Below are positions 6,926 through 14,481 of a stretch of 34,768 nt of DNA, piece by piece. The notes below the pieces were generated by a model. It did not search any database. It was not told where the DNA came from and saw nothing but the letters and a program-made list of their open reading frames with translations. Position numbers and translations under genes: made by a program. Each line of letters opens with the position of its first letter. Position 1 is the first letter of the stretch. The stretch comes from Deltaproteobacteria bacterium (lineage in GTDB: Bacteria; Desulfobacterota; Desulfobaccia; Desulfobaccales; 0-14-0-80-60-11): positions 1-34,768 of the forward strand of contig QZIZ01000063.1 in the NCBI GenBank assembly GCA_003599195.1, written 5' to 3'.

Positions 6926-7064
6926 GCAGGAATTGCGACGAGGATCATAAATTCACGTATTTATTTCATAATTGATTGAATTTAATAAGAAAAGGATGTA
7001 TATTGGGCTTCACCACGGGCGGTTGGAAGTTGTTAATATCAAATAGCTTTCGGGAGAATGGTCT

Positions 7065-8792
7065 ATGGAGGAAACCGATGTGCAAAGAGAGCTTTCGCAC
7101 CGGCAGTTAGCCAAGTGCCCCACCGGCATCCAGGGGCTGGATGAGATCACCGGCGGGGGCCTGCCCCGGGGGCGCCCTACCTTGGTGTGCGGCGGCGCCG
7201 GTTGCGGCAAGACCTTGCTGAGCCTGGAGTTTGTGGTGCGGGGAGCCGTCACTTACGGTGAGCCCGGCGTCTTTATGTCTTTTGAGGAAACCTCGGAGGA
7301 ACTGGCCAAGAACGTGGCCTCCCTGGGTTTCGACCTGGCGGACCTGGAAAAACAAAAGCTCCTCGCCCTGGAGTTCGTTTATATCGAGCGTAGCGAAATC
7401 GAGGAGACCGGTGAGTACGATCTGGAGGGCCTCTTCATCCGCCTGGGGCACGCCATTGACTCCGTGGGAGCCAAACGGGTGGTGCTGGACACGGTGGAGG
7501 CCCTGTTCGCGGGGTTCCCCAACGAGCTGATCCTGCGCTCCGAGTTGCGCCGCCTCTTCCGTTGGCTGAAGGACAAGGGCGTCACCACCTTGATCACCGG
7601 AGAGCGGGGCGAAGGAACCCTGACCCGCCACGGCATCGAGGAATACGTCTCCGACGCGGTGTTGCTTCTGGATCACCGGGTGGTGGACCAGATCGCCACC
7701 CGCCGCCTGCGGTTTATCAAATACCGGGGCTCCATGCACGGCACTGATGAATACCCCTTCCTGATAGACGAGAGCGGCTTTTCCATCCTGCCCGTCACCT
7801 CCCTGGGGCTGGATCACGAGGTCACCAGCGAACGCGTCTCCACCGGCATCCCCCGCCTGGATGGCATGTTGGGGGGCCAGGGGTACTACCGGGGCAGCAG
7901 CCTCCTGATCTCCGGCACCGCCGGCTCCGGCAAGACCTCCCTGGCGGCTTACTTCGCCGACGCCGCCTGCCGCCGGGGCGAGCGTTGCCTCTACCTGGCC
8001 TTCGAGGAATCCCAGAACCAGATCATCCGCAACATGCGCTCCATTAGCCTGGACCTGGAGCCCTGGGTCAAGCAAGGGTTGCTCAAGTTCCATGCCGCCC
8101 GCTCCACCCTCTACGGCCTGGAGATGCACCTGGCCATGATCCACAAGCTGACCAACGACTTTCAGCCCGGCACGGTAATCATGGACCCCATTACCAACCT
8201 GCCCATTGTGGCCAGCCACAACGAAGTGAAGTCGGTGCTCATGCGCCTGGTGGATTTTTTCAAGAACCGGCAAATCACCGTCCTGTTTACCAACCTGACC
8301 CATTCGGGAGAGTTGGAGACGACCACCATCGGCGTTTCCTCCCTCATGGACACCTGGCTGCTGCTCTTGAGCGCAGAGAGCAACGGCGAGCGCAACCGGC
8401 TCTTCCATCTCTTGAAGTCCCGGGGCATGGCCCACTCCAACCAGATGCGGGAATTTATCATCACCGACCAGGGCATCGACTTGGTGGACGTCTATCTGGG
8501 CCCCGGCGGGGTCTTCACCGGCGCGGCCCGGCTGCAGCAAGAGGCTCAGGAGAAGGCCGCGGCCCTGGCCGCCCAAGAGGAACTGGAGCGCCGCCGCCGC
8601 GTTCTCGACCGCAAGCGCCGGATCATGGAAGCCCAGGTCGCGGCCTTGCAGGCGGAGATTAGCGCAGAAGAAGAGGAACTGCAGGCACTGAAGGATAAGA
8701 GCAAGCTCCAGCAAAAAATTGCCGCAGGGGAAAGAGAGCGGCTGGCCTTGGCCCGCAAAGCCGACGCCCCGGAGTTCAACGAGGGAGAATGA
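7065..8792 (+). CDS. kaiC: KaiC-family double-domain ATPase/autokinase
   Basis: A 575-residue KaiC homologue with two RecA-like domains. CI has Walker A GGAGCGKT (43-50), an F-E-E glutamate pair and the [11 protein letters not shown] strand. CII has Walker A GTAGSGKT (284-291), [14 protein letters not shown] as Walker B, and the K-S-R-G-X2-H motif. At the place of the cyanobacterial Ser431/Thr432 phosphosite the sequence reads G-V-S425-S426-L-M-D-T, so two serines could be phosphorylated. Beyond about residue 490 a charged coiled coil of some 75 residues is added, longer than in cyanobacterial KaiC. Two KaiB genes follow; there is no KaiA. The role is probably a timer or stress-signalling ATPase rather than a proven clock. 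Confidence 0.9.
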   Translation: MEETDVQRELSHRQLAKCPTGIQGLDEITGGGLPRGRPTLVCGGAGCGKTLLSLEFVVRGAVTYGEPGVFMSFEETSEELAKNVASLGFDLADLEKQKLLALEFVYIERSEIEETGEYDLEGLFIRLGHAIDSVGAKRVVLDTVEALFAGFPNELILRSELRRLFRWLKDKGVTTLITGERGEGTLTRHGIEEYVSDAVLLLDHRVVDQIATRRLRFIKYRGSMHGTDEYPFLIDESGFSILPVTSLGLDHEVTSERVSTGIPRLDGMLGGQGYYRGSSLLISGTAGSGKTSLAAYFADAACRRGERCLYLAFEESQNQIIRNMRSISLDLEPWVKQGLLKFHAARSTLYGLEMHLAMIHKLTNDFQPGTVIMDPITNLPIVASHNEVKSVLMRLVDFFKNRQITVLFTNLTHSGELETTTIGVSSLMDTWLLLLSAESNGERNRLFHLLKSRGMAHSNQMREFIITDQGIDLVDVYLGPGGVFTGAARLQQEAQEKAAALAAQEELERRRRVLDRKRRIMEAQVAALQAEISAEEEELQALKDKSKLQQKIAAGERERLALARKADAPEFNEGE

Positions 8793-8796
8793 ACCG

Positions 8797-9084
8797 ATGC
8801 CCCAAGAAAAAGATTATGAACTGCGGCTCTACGTGGCGGGGATGACGCCCAAGTGCCTGGCCGCGTTTGCCAACCTCAAGAAAATCTGCGAAGAGCATCT
8901 GGAAGGGCGGTACTCCATCCAGGTCATCGATCTCCTGGAGAACCCGAAATTAGCTCAGGGCGATCAGATTCTGGCCATCCCCACCCTGGTGCGCAAGCTC
9001 CCCGAGCCGGTGCGCAAGATTATCGGCGACCTCTCCAACACCGAAAAGGTCCTGGTAGGGCTGGACTTGCGGGAGCGGGTTTGA
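8797..9084 (+). CDS. kaiB: KaiB-family protein 1
   Basis: A 95-residue KaiB-like protein beginning at ATG 8797, 4 bases after the kaiC stop. The thioredoxin-like signature is clear: [14 protein letters not shown], then [13 protein letters not shown], then [25 protein letters not shown], then the end [21 protein letters not shown]. In cyanobacteria KaiB changes fold to bind KaiC and release kinases; the residues around the conserved A-I-P-T-L cis-proline strand are kept. Translation is probably coupled to kaiC. A second kaiB at 9274 is about half identical by eye. Confidence 0.92.
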   Translation: MPQEKDYELRLYVAGMTPKCLAAFANLKKICEEHLEGRYSIQVIDLLENPKLAQGDQILAIPTLVRKLPEPVRKIIGDLSNTEKVLVGLDLRERV

Positions 9085-9090
9085 AAAGCG

Positions 9091-9126
9091 GTTTCCCGTT
9101 TCCCGTTTCCCGTTTTCCGTTTTCCG
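9091..9126. repeat. Heptad repeat array R1 (left arm, 'empty' cassette)
   Basis: Five consecutive 7-bp units (GTTTCCC x3, GTTTTCC x2) plus a final G begin 6 bases after the kaiB1 stop. The last 15 bases (9112-9126) are perfectly inverted at 9225-9239. Confidence 0.9.
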
Positions 9127-9224
9127 AAAATTGAATTATCTTATTACAGTGCGTATTGTATAAAATTACCTTTCAAATACAACTAATTGGCTCTATATAT
9201 ATTTGAAATTGCTTATTCTTTTTA

Positions 9225-9255
9225 CGGAAAACGGAAAACCGAAAACGGAAAACGG
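9225..9255. repeat. Heptad repeat array R2 (right arm, 'empty' cassette)
   Basis: CGGAAAA x2, CCGAAAA, CGGAAAA and CGG in 7-bp phase, inverted relative to R1 and ending 18 bases before the ATG of kaiB2. The 98 bp between R1 and R2 are AT-rich and hold no gene. The leading TTTTTACGGAAA is shared with array R4. Confidence 0.9.
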
Positions 9256-9273
9256 TATTATCCGGGGGTCACC

Positions 9274-9600
9274 ATGGACGAGCCCAAACTGAAGGAACTG
9301 GAAGATGCCTTGAAAGAGCGGGAGACAGGCCATTATGTCTTGCGCCTATACGTGGCCGGCCTTAGCAGAATATCCCTCCGGGCCATTGAAAACCTCAAAA
9401 AAATCTGCGAAGAGAACTTGCAGGGACGCTACGAGTTGGAGGTGATCGATATTTACCAGCAGCCGGTACTGGCCCAGGGTGAGCAGATTATCGCGGTGCC
9501 CACCCTCATCAAGCAGTTGCCGCTGCCGCTCCGAAGGTTCATCGGCGACCTGTCCCAGACGGAAAAGATCCTGGTGGGGCTGGATTTGAGACCTAAGTAA
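9274..9600 (+). CDS. kaiB: KaiB-family protein 2
   Basis: A 108-residue second KaiB. Relative to KaiB1 it has an extra N-terminal helix (EPKLKELEDALKERE), then the same core: [55 protein letters not shown] and IGDLSQTEKILVGLDL. The ATG at 9274 is preceded by GGGGGT; a longer frame from 9187 would translate the repeat array and is rejected. Tandem, diverged KaiB copies with one KaiC suggest that they bind different states or partners. The gene is enclosed by repeat arrays on both sides but remains in the direction of the operon. Confidence 0.92.
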   Translation: MDEPKLKELEDALKERETGHYVLRLYVAGLSRISLRAIENLKKICEENLQGRYELEVIDIYQQPVLAQGEQIIAVPTLIKQLPLPLRRFIGDLSQTEKILVGLDLRPK

Positions 9601-9602
9601 GA

Positions 9603-9631
9603 GTTTCCCGTTTTCCGTTTACCGTTTTCCG
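9603..9631. repeat. Heptad repeat array R3 (left arm of four-helix-bundle cassette)
   Basis: GTTTCCC, GTTTTCC, GTTTACC, GTTTTCC and G in 7-bp phase, starting 2 bases after the kaiB2 stop. Positions 9610-9631 form a perfect 22-bp inverted match with 10034-10055. Confidence 0.92.
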
Positions 9632-9650
9632 TGAGAGGGGGGGGAAGGTC

Positions 9651-10016
9651 TTGAGCTCAGGGAAGTCCAGGGCGTATCGAGACTTACGGGTATGGAAAGA
9701 AGCTATTGATTTTGTAAAGGAAGTGTATTTAATTACCGCAAAATTTCCGAGCACCGAGATATATGGCTTGACCAATCAAATCAGACGGGCGGCAGTATCT
9801 ATCCCAGCGAATATCGCCGAAGGGCAAGGTAGGAATTCATCCAAGGAATTCCGACAATTTTTGGGAATTGCGCTTGGCTCCGTCAGTGAATTAGAGACTC
9901 ACTTGATTATCTCTAACAAAATAGAATATCTCTCCCAGGATGAACTCGACCCCCTCTTGGTTAATTTGGATGATTTCCGGAAGATGCTTAAAAGCTTATC
10001 AAACAGCCTGCAATAA
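9651..10016 (+). CDS. Four-helix-bundle protein (S23/IVP, Avd-like)
   Basis: A 121-residue member of the four-helix-bundle family first seen in 23S rRNA intervening sequences and related to Avd of diversity-generating retroelements. Signature stretches: YRDLRVWKEAIDFVKEVY, then F-P-S-T-E-I-Y-G-L-T-N-Q-I-R-R-A-A-V-S-I-P-A-N-I-A-E-G-Q, then S-K-E-F-R-Q-F-L-G-I-A-L-G-S-V-S-E-L-E-T. It would form a pentamer with a basic surface for nucleic acid. The start is TTG 9651 after a G-rich site; no better start is in frame. It is flanked by heptad arrays R3 and R4 as perfect inverted repeats, unlike its operon neighbours, so it looks like a passenger of an inserted cassette. No reverse transcriptase is near. 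Confidence 0.9.
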   Translation: MSSGKSRAYRDLRVWKEAIDFVKEVYLITAKFPSTEIYGLTNQIRRAAVSIPANIAEGQGRNSSKEFRQFLGIALGSVSELETHLIISNKIEYLSQDELDPLLVNLDDFRKMLKSLSNSLQ

Positions 10017-10026
10017 GGTGTTTTTA

Positions 10027-10055
10027 CGGAAAGCGGAAAACGGTAAACGGAAAAC
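10027..10055. repeat. Heptad repeat array R4 (right arm of four-helix-bundle cassette)
   Basis: CGGAAAG, CGGAAAA, CGGTAAA, CGGAAAA and C in 7-bp phase. Positions 10034-10055 are the perfect inverse of 9610-9631. The array ends 17 bases before the kinase ATG. TTTTTACGGAAA at 10021-10032 matches R2. Confidence 0.92.
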
Positions 10056-10072
10056 TTACCAGAGGCATCAAA

Positions 10073-11803
10073 ATGGCCACAAGTCACCCCTCCCCTGAAG
10101 ACCTCTTAGCCGAAATCGCCGACCTCCGCAACCGCCTCGAAGAGGCGGAGGACACCCTGCGGGCCATCCGGGAAGGCGAAGTGGACGCGCTGGTGGTTTA
10201 CGGGCCCGGGGGCGAGCAAATCTATACCCTCAAAGGCGCAGATCACTCCTACCGCATTCTCATAGAGGCCATTAACGAGGGCGCCGCTATCCTGGCTCCG
10301 GACGGGGACATCCTGTACGGCAATCAACAACTGGCGGAACTCCTGGGAGCCCCCCTGGAAAGGCTGGTAGGGACTTGCATCTGTGACTATGTGGAGGCCG
10401 CGGACCGGGAACTCTTGATGGCGCTGCTGGAGCATGGCCGGCAAGACGCCAGTAAGGGGGAAGTCTCACTCAGAAACCGGAACGGCGTGATCGTGCCGGG
10501 TTACCTGTCCTTCCGGAGCTTCAATCTGGAAGAGGTCCCCGGCGCCGTCTGCCTGGTGGCGACGGACCTCACCCAGCAGAAGCGCCAGGAAGCCATCCTG
10601 GCCGAAGAGCAGCTCTCCCGGGCCATCTTTGAGCAGGTGGAGGCGGCCATCTTGGTCGTCGATCCCGAAGGCCGCATCCTCCGGGCTTCCCAGGAGGCGC
10701 ACCAGATTTGCCGCAGCAATTTGCTGCTCCGGCAATTTGACGAGGTTTTCCGGCTGGCAATCTTCGATACGACCGGCGGGAAAAGTGGTCCGGCCGACTG
10801 CAAGCCATTTCCTACCAGTTCGATTCTTAAAGGAAAGGTCTTTCACGGCCTGGAGGTCAGGTTCTCCCCGCCCGAAGGCCGGGAGCCTCTGGAGATGTTA
10901 CTGAATGCCGGGCCTCTCCGGGATAGCCAGGGCAAGGTCATGGGCGCGGTGGTGGCCTTGACGGACATCACGGAGCGCAAGAGGGTTGAGGAGGCTCTCA
11001 AACAGGCCCACGAAGAACTGGAGCAGAGAGTGAAAAACCGGACCGCGGAACTGCGGCTTATGGTGGCTCAACTCCAAGAGGAAGTAACGAATCGCCTGCA
11101 GGCGGAAGAATCCCTGAAGGAATCCGAAGCGCGCCTCCGCCACCTTTCTTCCCGGCTCCTGGACGCCCAGGAAAGTGAACGCAAGCGGCTGGCTGTGGAA
11201 CTGCACGACGAGCTGGGCCACGCCCTTCTGACCGTCAAGCTGCAATTGCGGGCCTTGGAGCGGGGCCTGACCCCGGAGCAGAAAAAGCTGGCCGAGGACA
11301 TCGAGGCCCTGCAGCCCTTCATCGACGGCGTGCTGGACAACGTGCGCCGCTTGTATTTCCGCCTCAGCCCCGGCAACCTGGAGGACCTGGGACTCACCGG
11401 CGCCCTGCGCCAGATGCTGGATGAGTTCGGTAAGCACCATAAGGACATACGCTGGCAGATCAGGCTGGACAACCTGGACCAGGAGTTTACCCCCCTCACC
11501 CAAACGGTTATTTATCGCATCGTGCAGGAGATCTTGACCAACATCGGCAAGCACGCCAAGCCTTCCCGGGTCTCCGTGAGGGTAACACGCAATCCCACCA
11601 CCGCCCTCTTTACGGTGGAGGACAACGGCAGCGGCTTTGACACCTCCCAGATCCGCTCCCTGGATGACCCGAACCGGGGGTTGGGATTGGCGGCCATGGA
11701 AGAGCGGGTACGGATGCAGGGCGGCACCCTCGAGATCGTCAGCCGGGAAAACCAGGGAACCAGGATCGCCTTCACCCTTCCCTTGGGCTCCGGGAGGGAA
11801 TAA
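10073..11803 (+). CDS. PAS-PAS sensor histidine kinase (NarL/DesK type)
   Basis: A 576-residue soluble kinase. Residues 5-60 form a coiled coil ending in the motif AIREGEVDALVVYGPGGEQIYTL, common at the N-terminus of PAS kinases. PAS domains lie at about 65-170 and 185-310, a coiled linker at 300-360, then a HisKA_3 dimerisation domain with the phosphoacceptor H378 in E-L-H-D-E-L-G-H, and an HATPase_c domain at about 465-575 (EILTNIGKHAKPS as N box, DNGSGFD as G1, GLGLAAMEERV as G2). No membrane segments, so it senses internal signals. The stop TAA directly abuts the start of the regulator at 11804. As the last two genes of the kai operon the pair is a candidate output path, by analogy with SasA/RpaA. 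Confidence 0.9.
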   Translation: MATSHPSPEDLLAEIADLRNRLEEAEDTLRAIREGEVDALVVYGPGGEQIYTLKGADHSYRILIEAINEGAAILAPDGDILYGNQQLAELLGAPLERLVGTCICDYVEAADRELLMALLEHGRQDASKGEVSLRNRNGVIVPGYLSFRSFNLEEVPGAVCLVATDLTQQKRQEAILAEEQLSRAIFEQVEAAILVVDPEGRILRASQEAHQICRSNLLLRQFDEVFRLAIFDTTGGKSGPADCKPFPTSSILKGKVFHGLEVRFSPPEGREPLEMLLNAGPLRDSQGKVMGAVVALTDITERKRVEEALKQAHEELEQRVKNRTAELRLMVAQLQEEVTNRLQAEESLKESEARLRHLSSRLLDAQESERKRLAVELHDELGHALLTVKLQLRALERGLTPEQKKLAEDIEALQPFIDGVLDNVRRLYFRLSPGNLEDLGLTGALRQMLDEFGKHHKDIRWQIRLDNLDQEFTPLTQTVIYRIVQEILTNIGKHAKPSRVSVRVTRNPTTALFTVEDNGSGFDTSQIRSLDDPNRGLGLAAMEERVRMQGGTLEIVSRENQGTRIAFTLPLGSGRE

Positions 11804-12448
11804 ATGGACGTTTGCTCCATCGTGCTGGCCGACGACCACGTCATGTTCCGCAAAGGCGTGAAGCGCATCATTGAAGAGACCCCCGGCCTGGAAGTGGTGG
11901 GGGAGGCCAACGACGGCCTGGAGCTTCTCCGCCTCCTCAAGGCCCAGGAACCGAAGCTGGTCATCCTGGACATTTCCATGCCCCACCTCCGGGGCCTGGA
12001 AGCCACCCGGGAGATCAAAAAGCTCTATCCCCGGGTCAAAATCATCCTCCTGACCATGCACCGGTCCAAGGAGTTCCTCCAGCAGGCCCTGGAGGCCGGG
12101 GCCGAGGGATATCTTCTCAAGGAGGACGCCGACTTCGAGCTCTTGCGGGCCATCCAGGCGGTCAGGGGGGGGAATAAATTCATCTCCACCCTCCTGTCCA
12201 CCGAGATGGCGGATCTGGCCGTGCGTGACAAACCGGCCGGTACCGATCCCCTGACCATCCGGGAAAAGACCATCGTCAAGCTCCTGGCCGAAGGGAAGAC
12301 CCCCAAGGAGATTGCAGACCTCCTGTATATCAGCGTCTTCACGGTGCGCCGGCACCGGGACAATATCATGCGGAAACTCAATATCAAGAGACTAGCCGAC
12401 CTCATCAGGTACGCCCTCAGCCGGGGCATCACCACCGGCCCCCCTTGA
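11804..12448 (+). CDS. NarL/FixJ-type response regulator
   Basis: A 214-residue regulator. Receiver domain 1-120: acidic pair D10-D11, phosphoacceptor D56 in V-I-L-D-I-S-M-P, T84 and K106 in Y-L-L-K-E-D. The C-terminal LuxR/GerE helix-turn-helix occupies about 148-210: LTIREKTIVKLLAEGKTPKEIADLLYIS, then T-V-R-R-H-R-D-N-I-M-R-K-L. All phosphorylation residues are present, so it should be switched by the adjacent kinase and bind DNA. The start is fixed by the immediately preceding kinase stop and by GGGAGG in the kinase's last codons. The downstream gap carries a further heptad array. Confidence 0.93.
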   Translation: MDVCSIVLADDHVMFRKGVKRIIEETPGLEVVGEANDGLELLRLLKAQEPKLVILDISMPHLRGLEATREIKKLYPRVKIILLTMHRSKEFLQQALEAGAEGYLLKEDADFELLRAIQAVRGGNKFISTLLSTEMADLAVRDKPAGTDPLTIREKTIVKLLAEGKTPKEIADLLYISVFTVRRHRDNIMRKLNIKRLADLIRYALSRGITTGPP

Positions 12449-12921
12449 TTTTGTCAAGAACCGGAGCACCGGAAAAGCCCGTTTCAGGAGATGGGTTATA
12501 CCAAGTCCGGTCTCTGCTGCAACAAACTTAATTGATAACCTCCTGATAATTAACAATCTTTTAACCGAAAACTGAAAACCGGAAACGGTATTAGGGCTTC
12601 CCGCCTGACCCACCACCCACCGGCAGCTTAGGGGGGATAGGAAAAAGCACTCCCGCGGTAACCCCCTCGCGCCCCCCCCTTGTAAAATTAAGCCTCTATC
12701 CATAATTATGGACATGGTCACTTATTCGTCTGGCGAATAGTCATTTCTCAGCTCCCCAATTGGTCGATCCTGCCTATAGACCCGCCCCGCCCCCGGATAG
12801 ATAATAACGTCAACGCAGATTCTCCACCCACGCACTTAACTGGAACACCTAGGCGGGAATCCGTTTCACTCCCATCTTCCCCGGAAAGTTTCAGCCTTCC
12901 TCGGATGTTCAAGGAGACGTC
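12449..12921. other. 473-bp intergenic region with repeat and palindromes
   Basis: No gene is seen. It holds the solitary heptad array (12565-12588), a 14-bp perfect palindrome TCCATAATTATGGA (12699-12712) and a hairpin TATTCG-N5-CGAATA (12723-12739). The last two lie about 180-220 bp upstream of the next gene and could be regulator sites. A clear terminator for the kai operon is not visible. Confidence 0.5.
12565..12588. repeat. Solitary heptad repeat array R5
   Basis: CCGAAAA, CTGAAAA, CCGGAAA and CGG in 7-bp phase, followed by TATTA exactly as array R2 is (both end CGGTATTA). I find no inverted mate nearby, so this is a single end or a decayed cassette. Confidence 0.75.
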
Positions 12922-14019
12922 ATGAGACCGGAGGATATTTTAATCGTCAATGATGGCTCACCTTTTCTCCAGACCATCGGCCTGATCCTGGCGGAGAAAG
13001 GTCATCGGACCTGCGTCACCGACAGTCCCTTAGAGGCTCTGGCGGAGCTGGCCAGAAAATATTTCCGCCTGGTGATCGTCAAGCTGCAGGGGAAAACCGC
13101 CGCCTCCCCGGCGTTGCTGAACGCGGTGAAAGACCTGAACCCCGAAGCCGCGCTCATCATCCTGGGGGAGGACGCCCGCCTCCCCGTGGAGGCCTTCCAG
13201 CTCGCGGTGGACGATTACATCCTCCTGCCCTGCCGGCCGGTGGAGGTCTGGCGCCGCATCACGAGTTGCCTGAAAGCCCTCCGGGACGCCGCCCCGGAGG
13301 CCGTTCGGGGGAAGCTGAACGCCAGCGATGGGTGGGGCTTGACCAGATTGTCCCTCCTCTTCCACGACCTGAGGAGCGGCCTGGTCTCACAGCAAGCGGC
13401 TTTAAAACTGGCCCGCCGCCGGGCCCAAGAGCAGCTTGACGCCGAGGTGGACCGGCTCTTGGAAGACGCCGGCAAGAAAGCCGATTGGCTGCAAGCCCTC
13501 CTGGAGGAGTTTTTGCGGCCTGCTTTCCGGTCCCCGGAAAGTGATGCAGAACCGGACATCTGCCACATCCGGGAGGACGTGGTGACCCCGGTCCTGGATG
13601 AACTCTGGGACGACTTGCAGAAGCACGGCGTCGCCCTCGAGAATCACCTGGATTTCCTGCCTTCCCACCTGGGAACCGTCAAGGGCGACAAGGTGGCTCT
13701 TAGGAGCGTTTTCCGGAACCTTATCAACAACGCCATCCAATACGGGGGCAAGGGGTGTTCCCTGAAGATCGATTACGACCGCTTAGAACCTTTTTTCCGC
13801 CTCCAGGTCTTTAACAGCGGGGCGGTTCCGCCCCAAGAAACCGGATGCATCTTGTCCCCCGGCCTGCCGCCGGGAAAGGGCAAGGGGAATGGGGGCGGCC
13901 GGGGCCTGGGGCTCGGCCTCCGCTTATCCCAGGAGATCCTCCAAAGTTACGGCGGCGATATCCGGTATGAACCCCAGCCCGGGGGTACCAAAGTTCAAGT
14001 CTTTCTCGCCATGAGCTGA
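12922..14019 (+). CDS. Kinase-like protein with degenerate receiver domain
   Basis: A 365-residue protein with AAGGAG before the ATG. Residues 1-125 have the receiver fold pattern (DILIVNDGS, then RLVIVKLQGK, then ALIILGEDA, then DDYILLPCRP), but K54 replaces the phosphoacceptor aspartate and the acidic pair reads N-D, so it cannot be phosphorylated in the usual way. A HisKA-like helix carries H148 in L-L-F-H-D-L-R-S. The ATPase domain spans about 235-365 with N box NLINNAIQYG and G2 box GRGLGLGLRLS; the usual D-X-G-X-G (G1) appears as F-N-S-G-A, losing the aspartate that contacts adenine. Kinase activity is therefore doubtful. It may work as a pseudokinase or as a scaffold beside the Kai pathway. 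Confidence 0.75.
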   Translation: MRPEDILIVNDGSPFLQTIGLILAEKGHRTCVTDSPLEALAELARKYFRLVIVKLQGKTAASPALLNAVKDLNPEAALIILGEDARLPVEAFQLAVDDYILLPCRPVEVWRRITSCLKALRDAAPEAVRGKLNASDGWGLTRLSLLFHDLRSGLVSQQAALKLARRRAQEQLDAEVDRLLEDAGKKADWLQALLEEFLRPAFRSPESDAEPDICHIREDVVTPVLDELWDDLQKHGVALENHLDFLPSHLGTVKGDKVALRSVFRNLINNAIQYGGKGCSLKIDYDRLEPFFRLQVFNSGAVPPQETGCILSPGLPPGKGKGNGGGRGLGLGLRLSQEILQSYGGDIRYEPQPGGTKVQVFLAMS

Positions 14020-14152
14020 AGGAGGGATGAAGCCCTCGGGCCGAACCCGGGCGATGAAAAGGAAATGTTAGGGTGGCTCGCTCAAAATTGATTTTCAGGG
14101 CCATTATCAGCCATAACATAATGATTTATCGGAACGGAAAGGAGGTAATGCC

Positions 14153-14377
14153 ATGATCATCGGAATTTTCGTCGGCGGCATTTTCCTTGGATTTTCCCTG
14201 GGCTTCGCGACCATGGCTCTCGTGTCGGCGATGAACAACCGGTTCCAAGGCAAAGAGGCGCAAGAGACGACAAGTCATCTTATCTGCGCAGCTTCTCCCA
14301 TCCGTATGGTTAACCGTTCCCTTCCGGACAGGCTGCAGGCCTCCGGAGAGTCATGTTTAATTACTCCCAGGTCTTGA
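14153..14377 (+). CDS. Small single-pass membrane protein
   Basis: A 74-residue protein whose first 26 residues form one Gly-rich membrane helix (IFVGGIFLGFSLGFATMALVS), followed by a polar tail. AAAGGAGGTAATGCC before the ATG is a near-ideal ribosome site. The N-terminal half resembles the product of the next gene (FVGGIFLGFSLGF against YGGLFIGVLVGF), so the two may be related. I know no function. It opens a run of very short genes. Confidence 0.65.
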   Translation: MIIGIFVGGIFLGFSLGFATMALVSAMNNRFQGKEAQETTSHLICAASPIRMVNRSLPDRLQASGESCLITPRS

Positions 14378-14481
14378 AAAGACAGGCCGGATAAGAACCC
14401 CAAAGGATGCCGGGAACCGTAACTTTTAATGCACTGACGGCCATCTGGAGGCTCCCCAGCCTATTTCTGAAGGAGGACAAA

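Larger units (their letters stand above)
6753..7064. promoter_or_regulatory. AT-rich divergent control region
   Basis: The 312 bp between the helix-turn-helix gene and kaiC are extremely AT-rich from about 6770 to 6990, in contrast with the GC-rich genes on both sides. I find a candidate promoter on each strand and an inverted repeat between them (separate entries). No reading frame or RNA gene is seen. Strong local AT content suggests DNA bending or silencing by nucleoid proteins. Confidence 0.6.

Noticed and set aside
7107-8714. 535-codon open frame on the minus strand opposite kaiC
   Set aside because: It mirrors the GC-rich codon structure of kaiC, has a biased composition and no domain; kaiC itself has all family motifs.
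9091-9255. CRISPR-like or Rho-independent terminator reading of the heptad arrays
   Set aside because: Units are 7 bp without spacers, and arms are about 100 bp apart with no T-tract; an inverted-repeat cassette explains both pairs better.
9651-10016. Diversity-generating retroelement (Avd homologue)
   Set aside because: No reverse transcriptase, template repeat or variable-repeat target is present in the window.
10898-12355. 485-codon minus-strand frame opposite the kinase and regulator
   Set aside because: Antisense to two well-conserved genes and spanning their junction; no recognisable motif.
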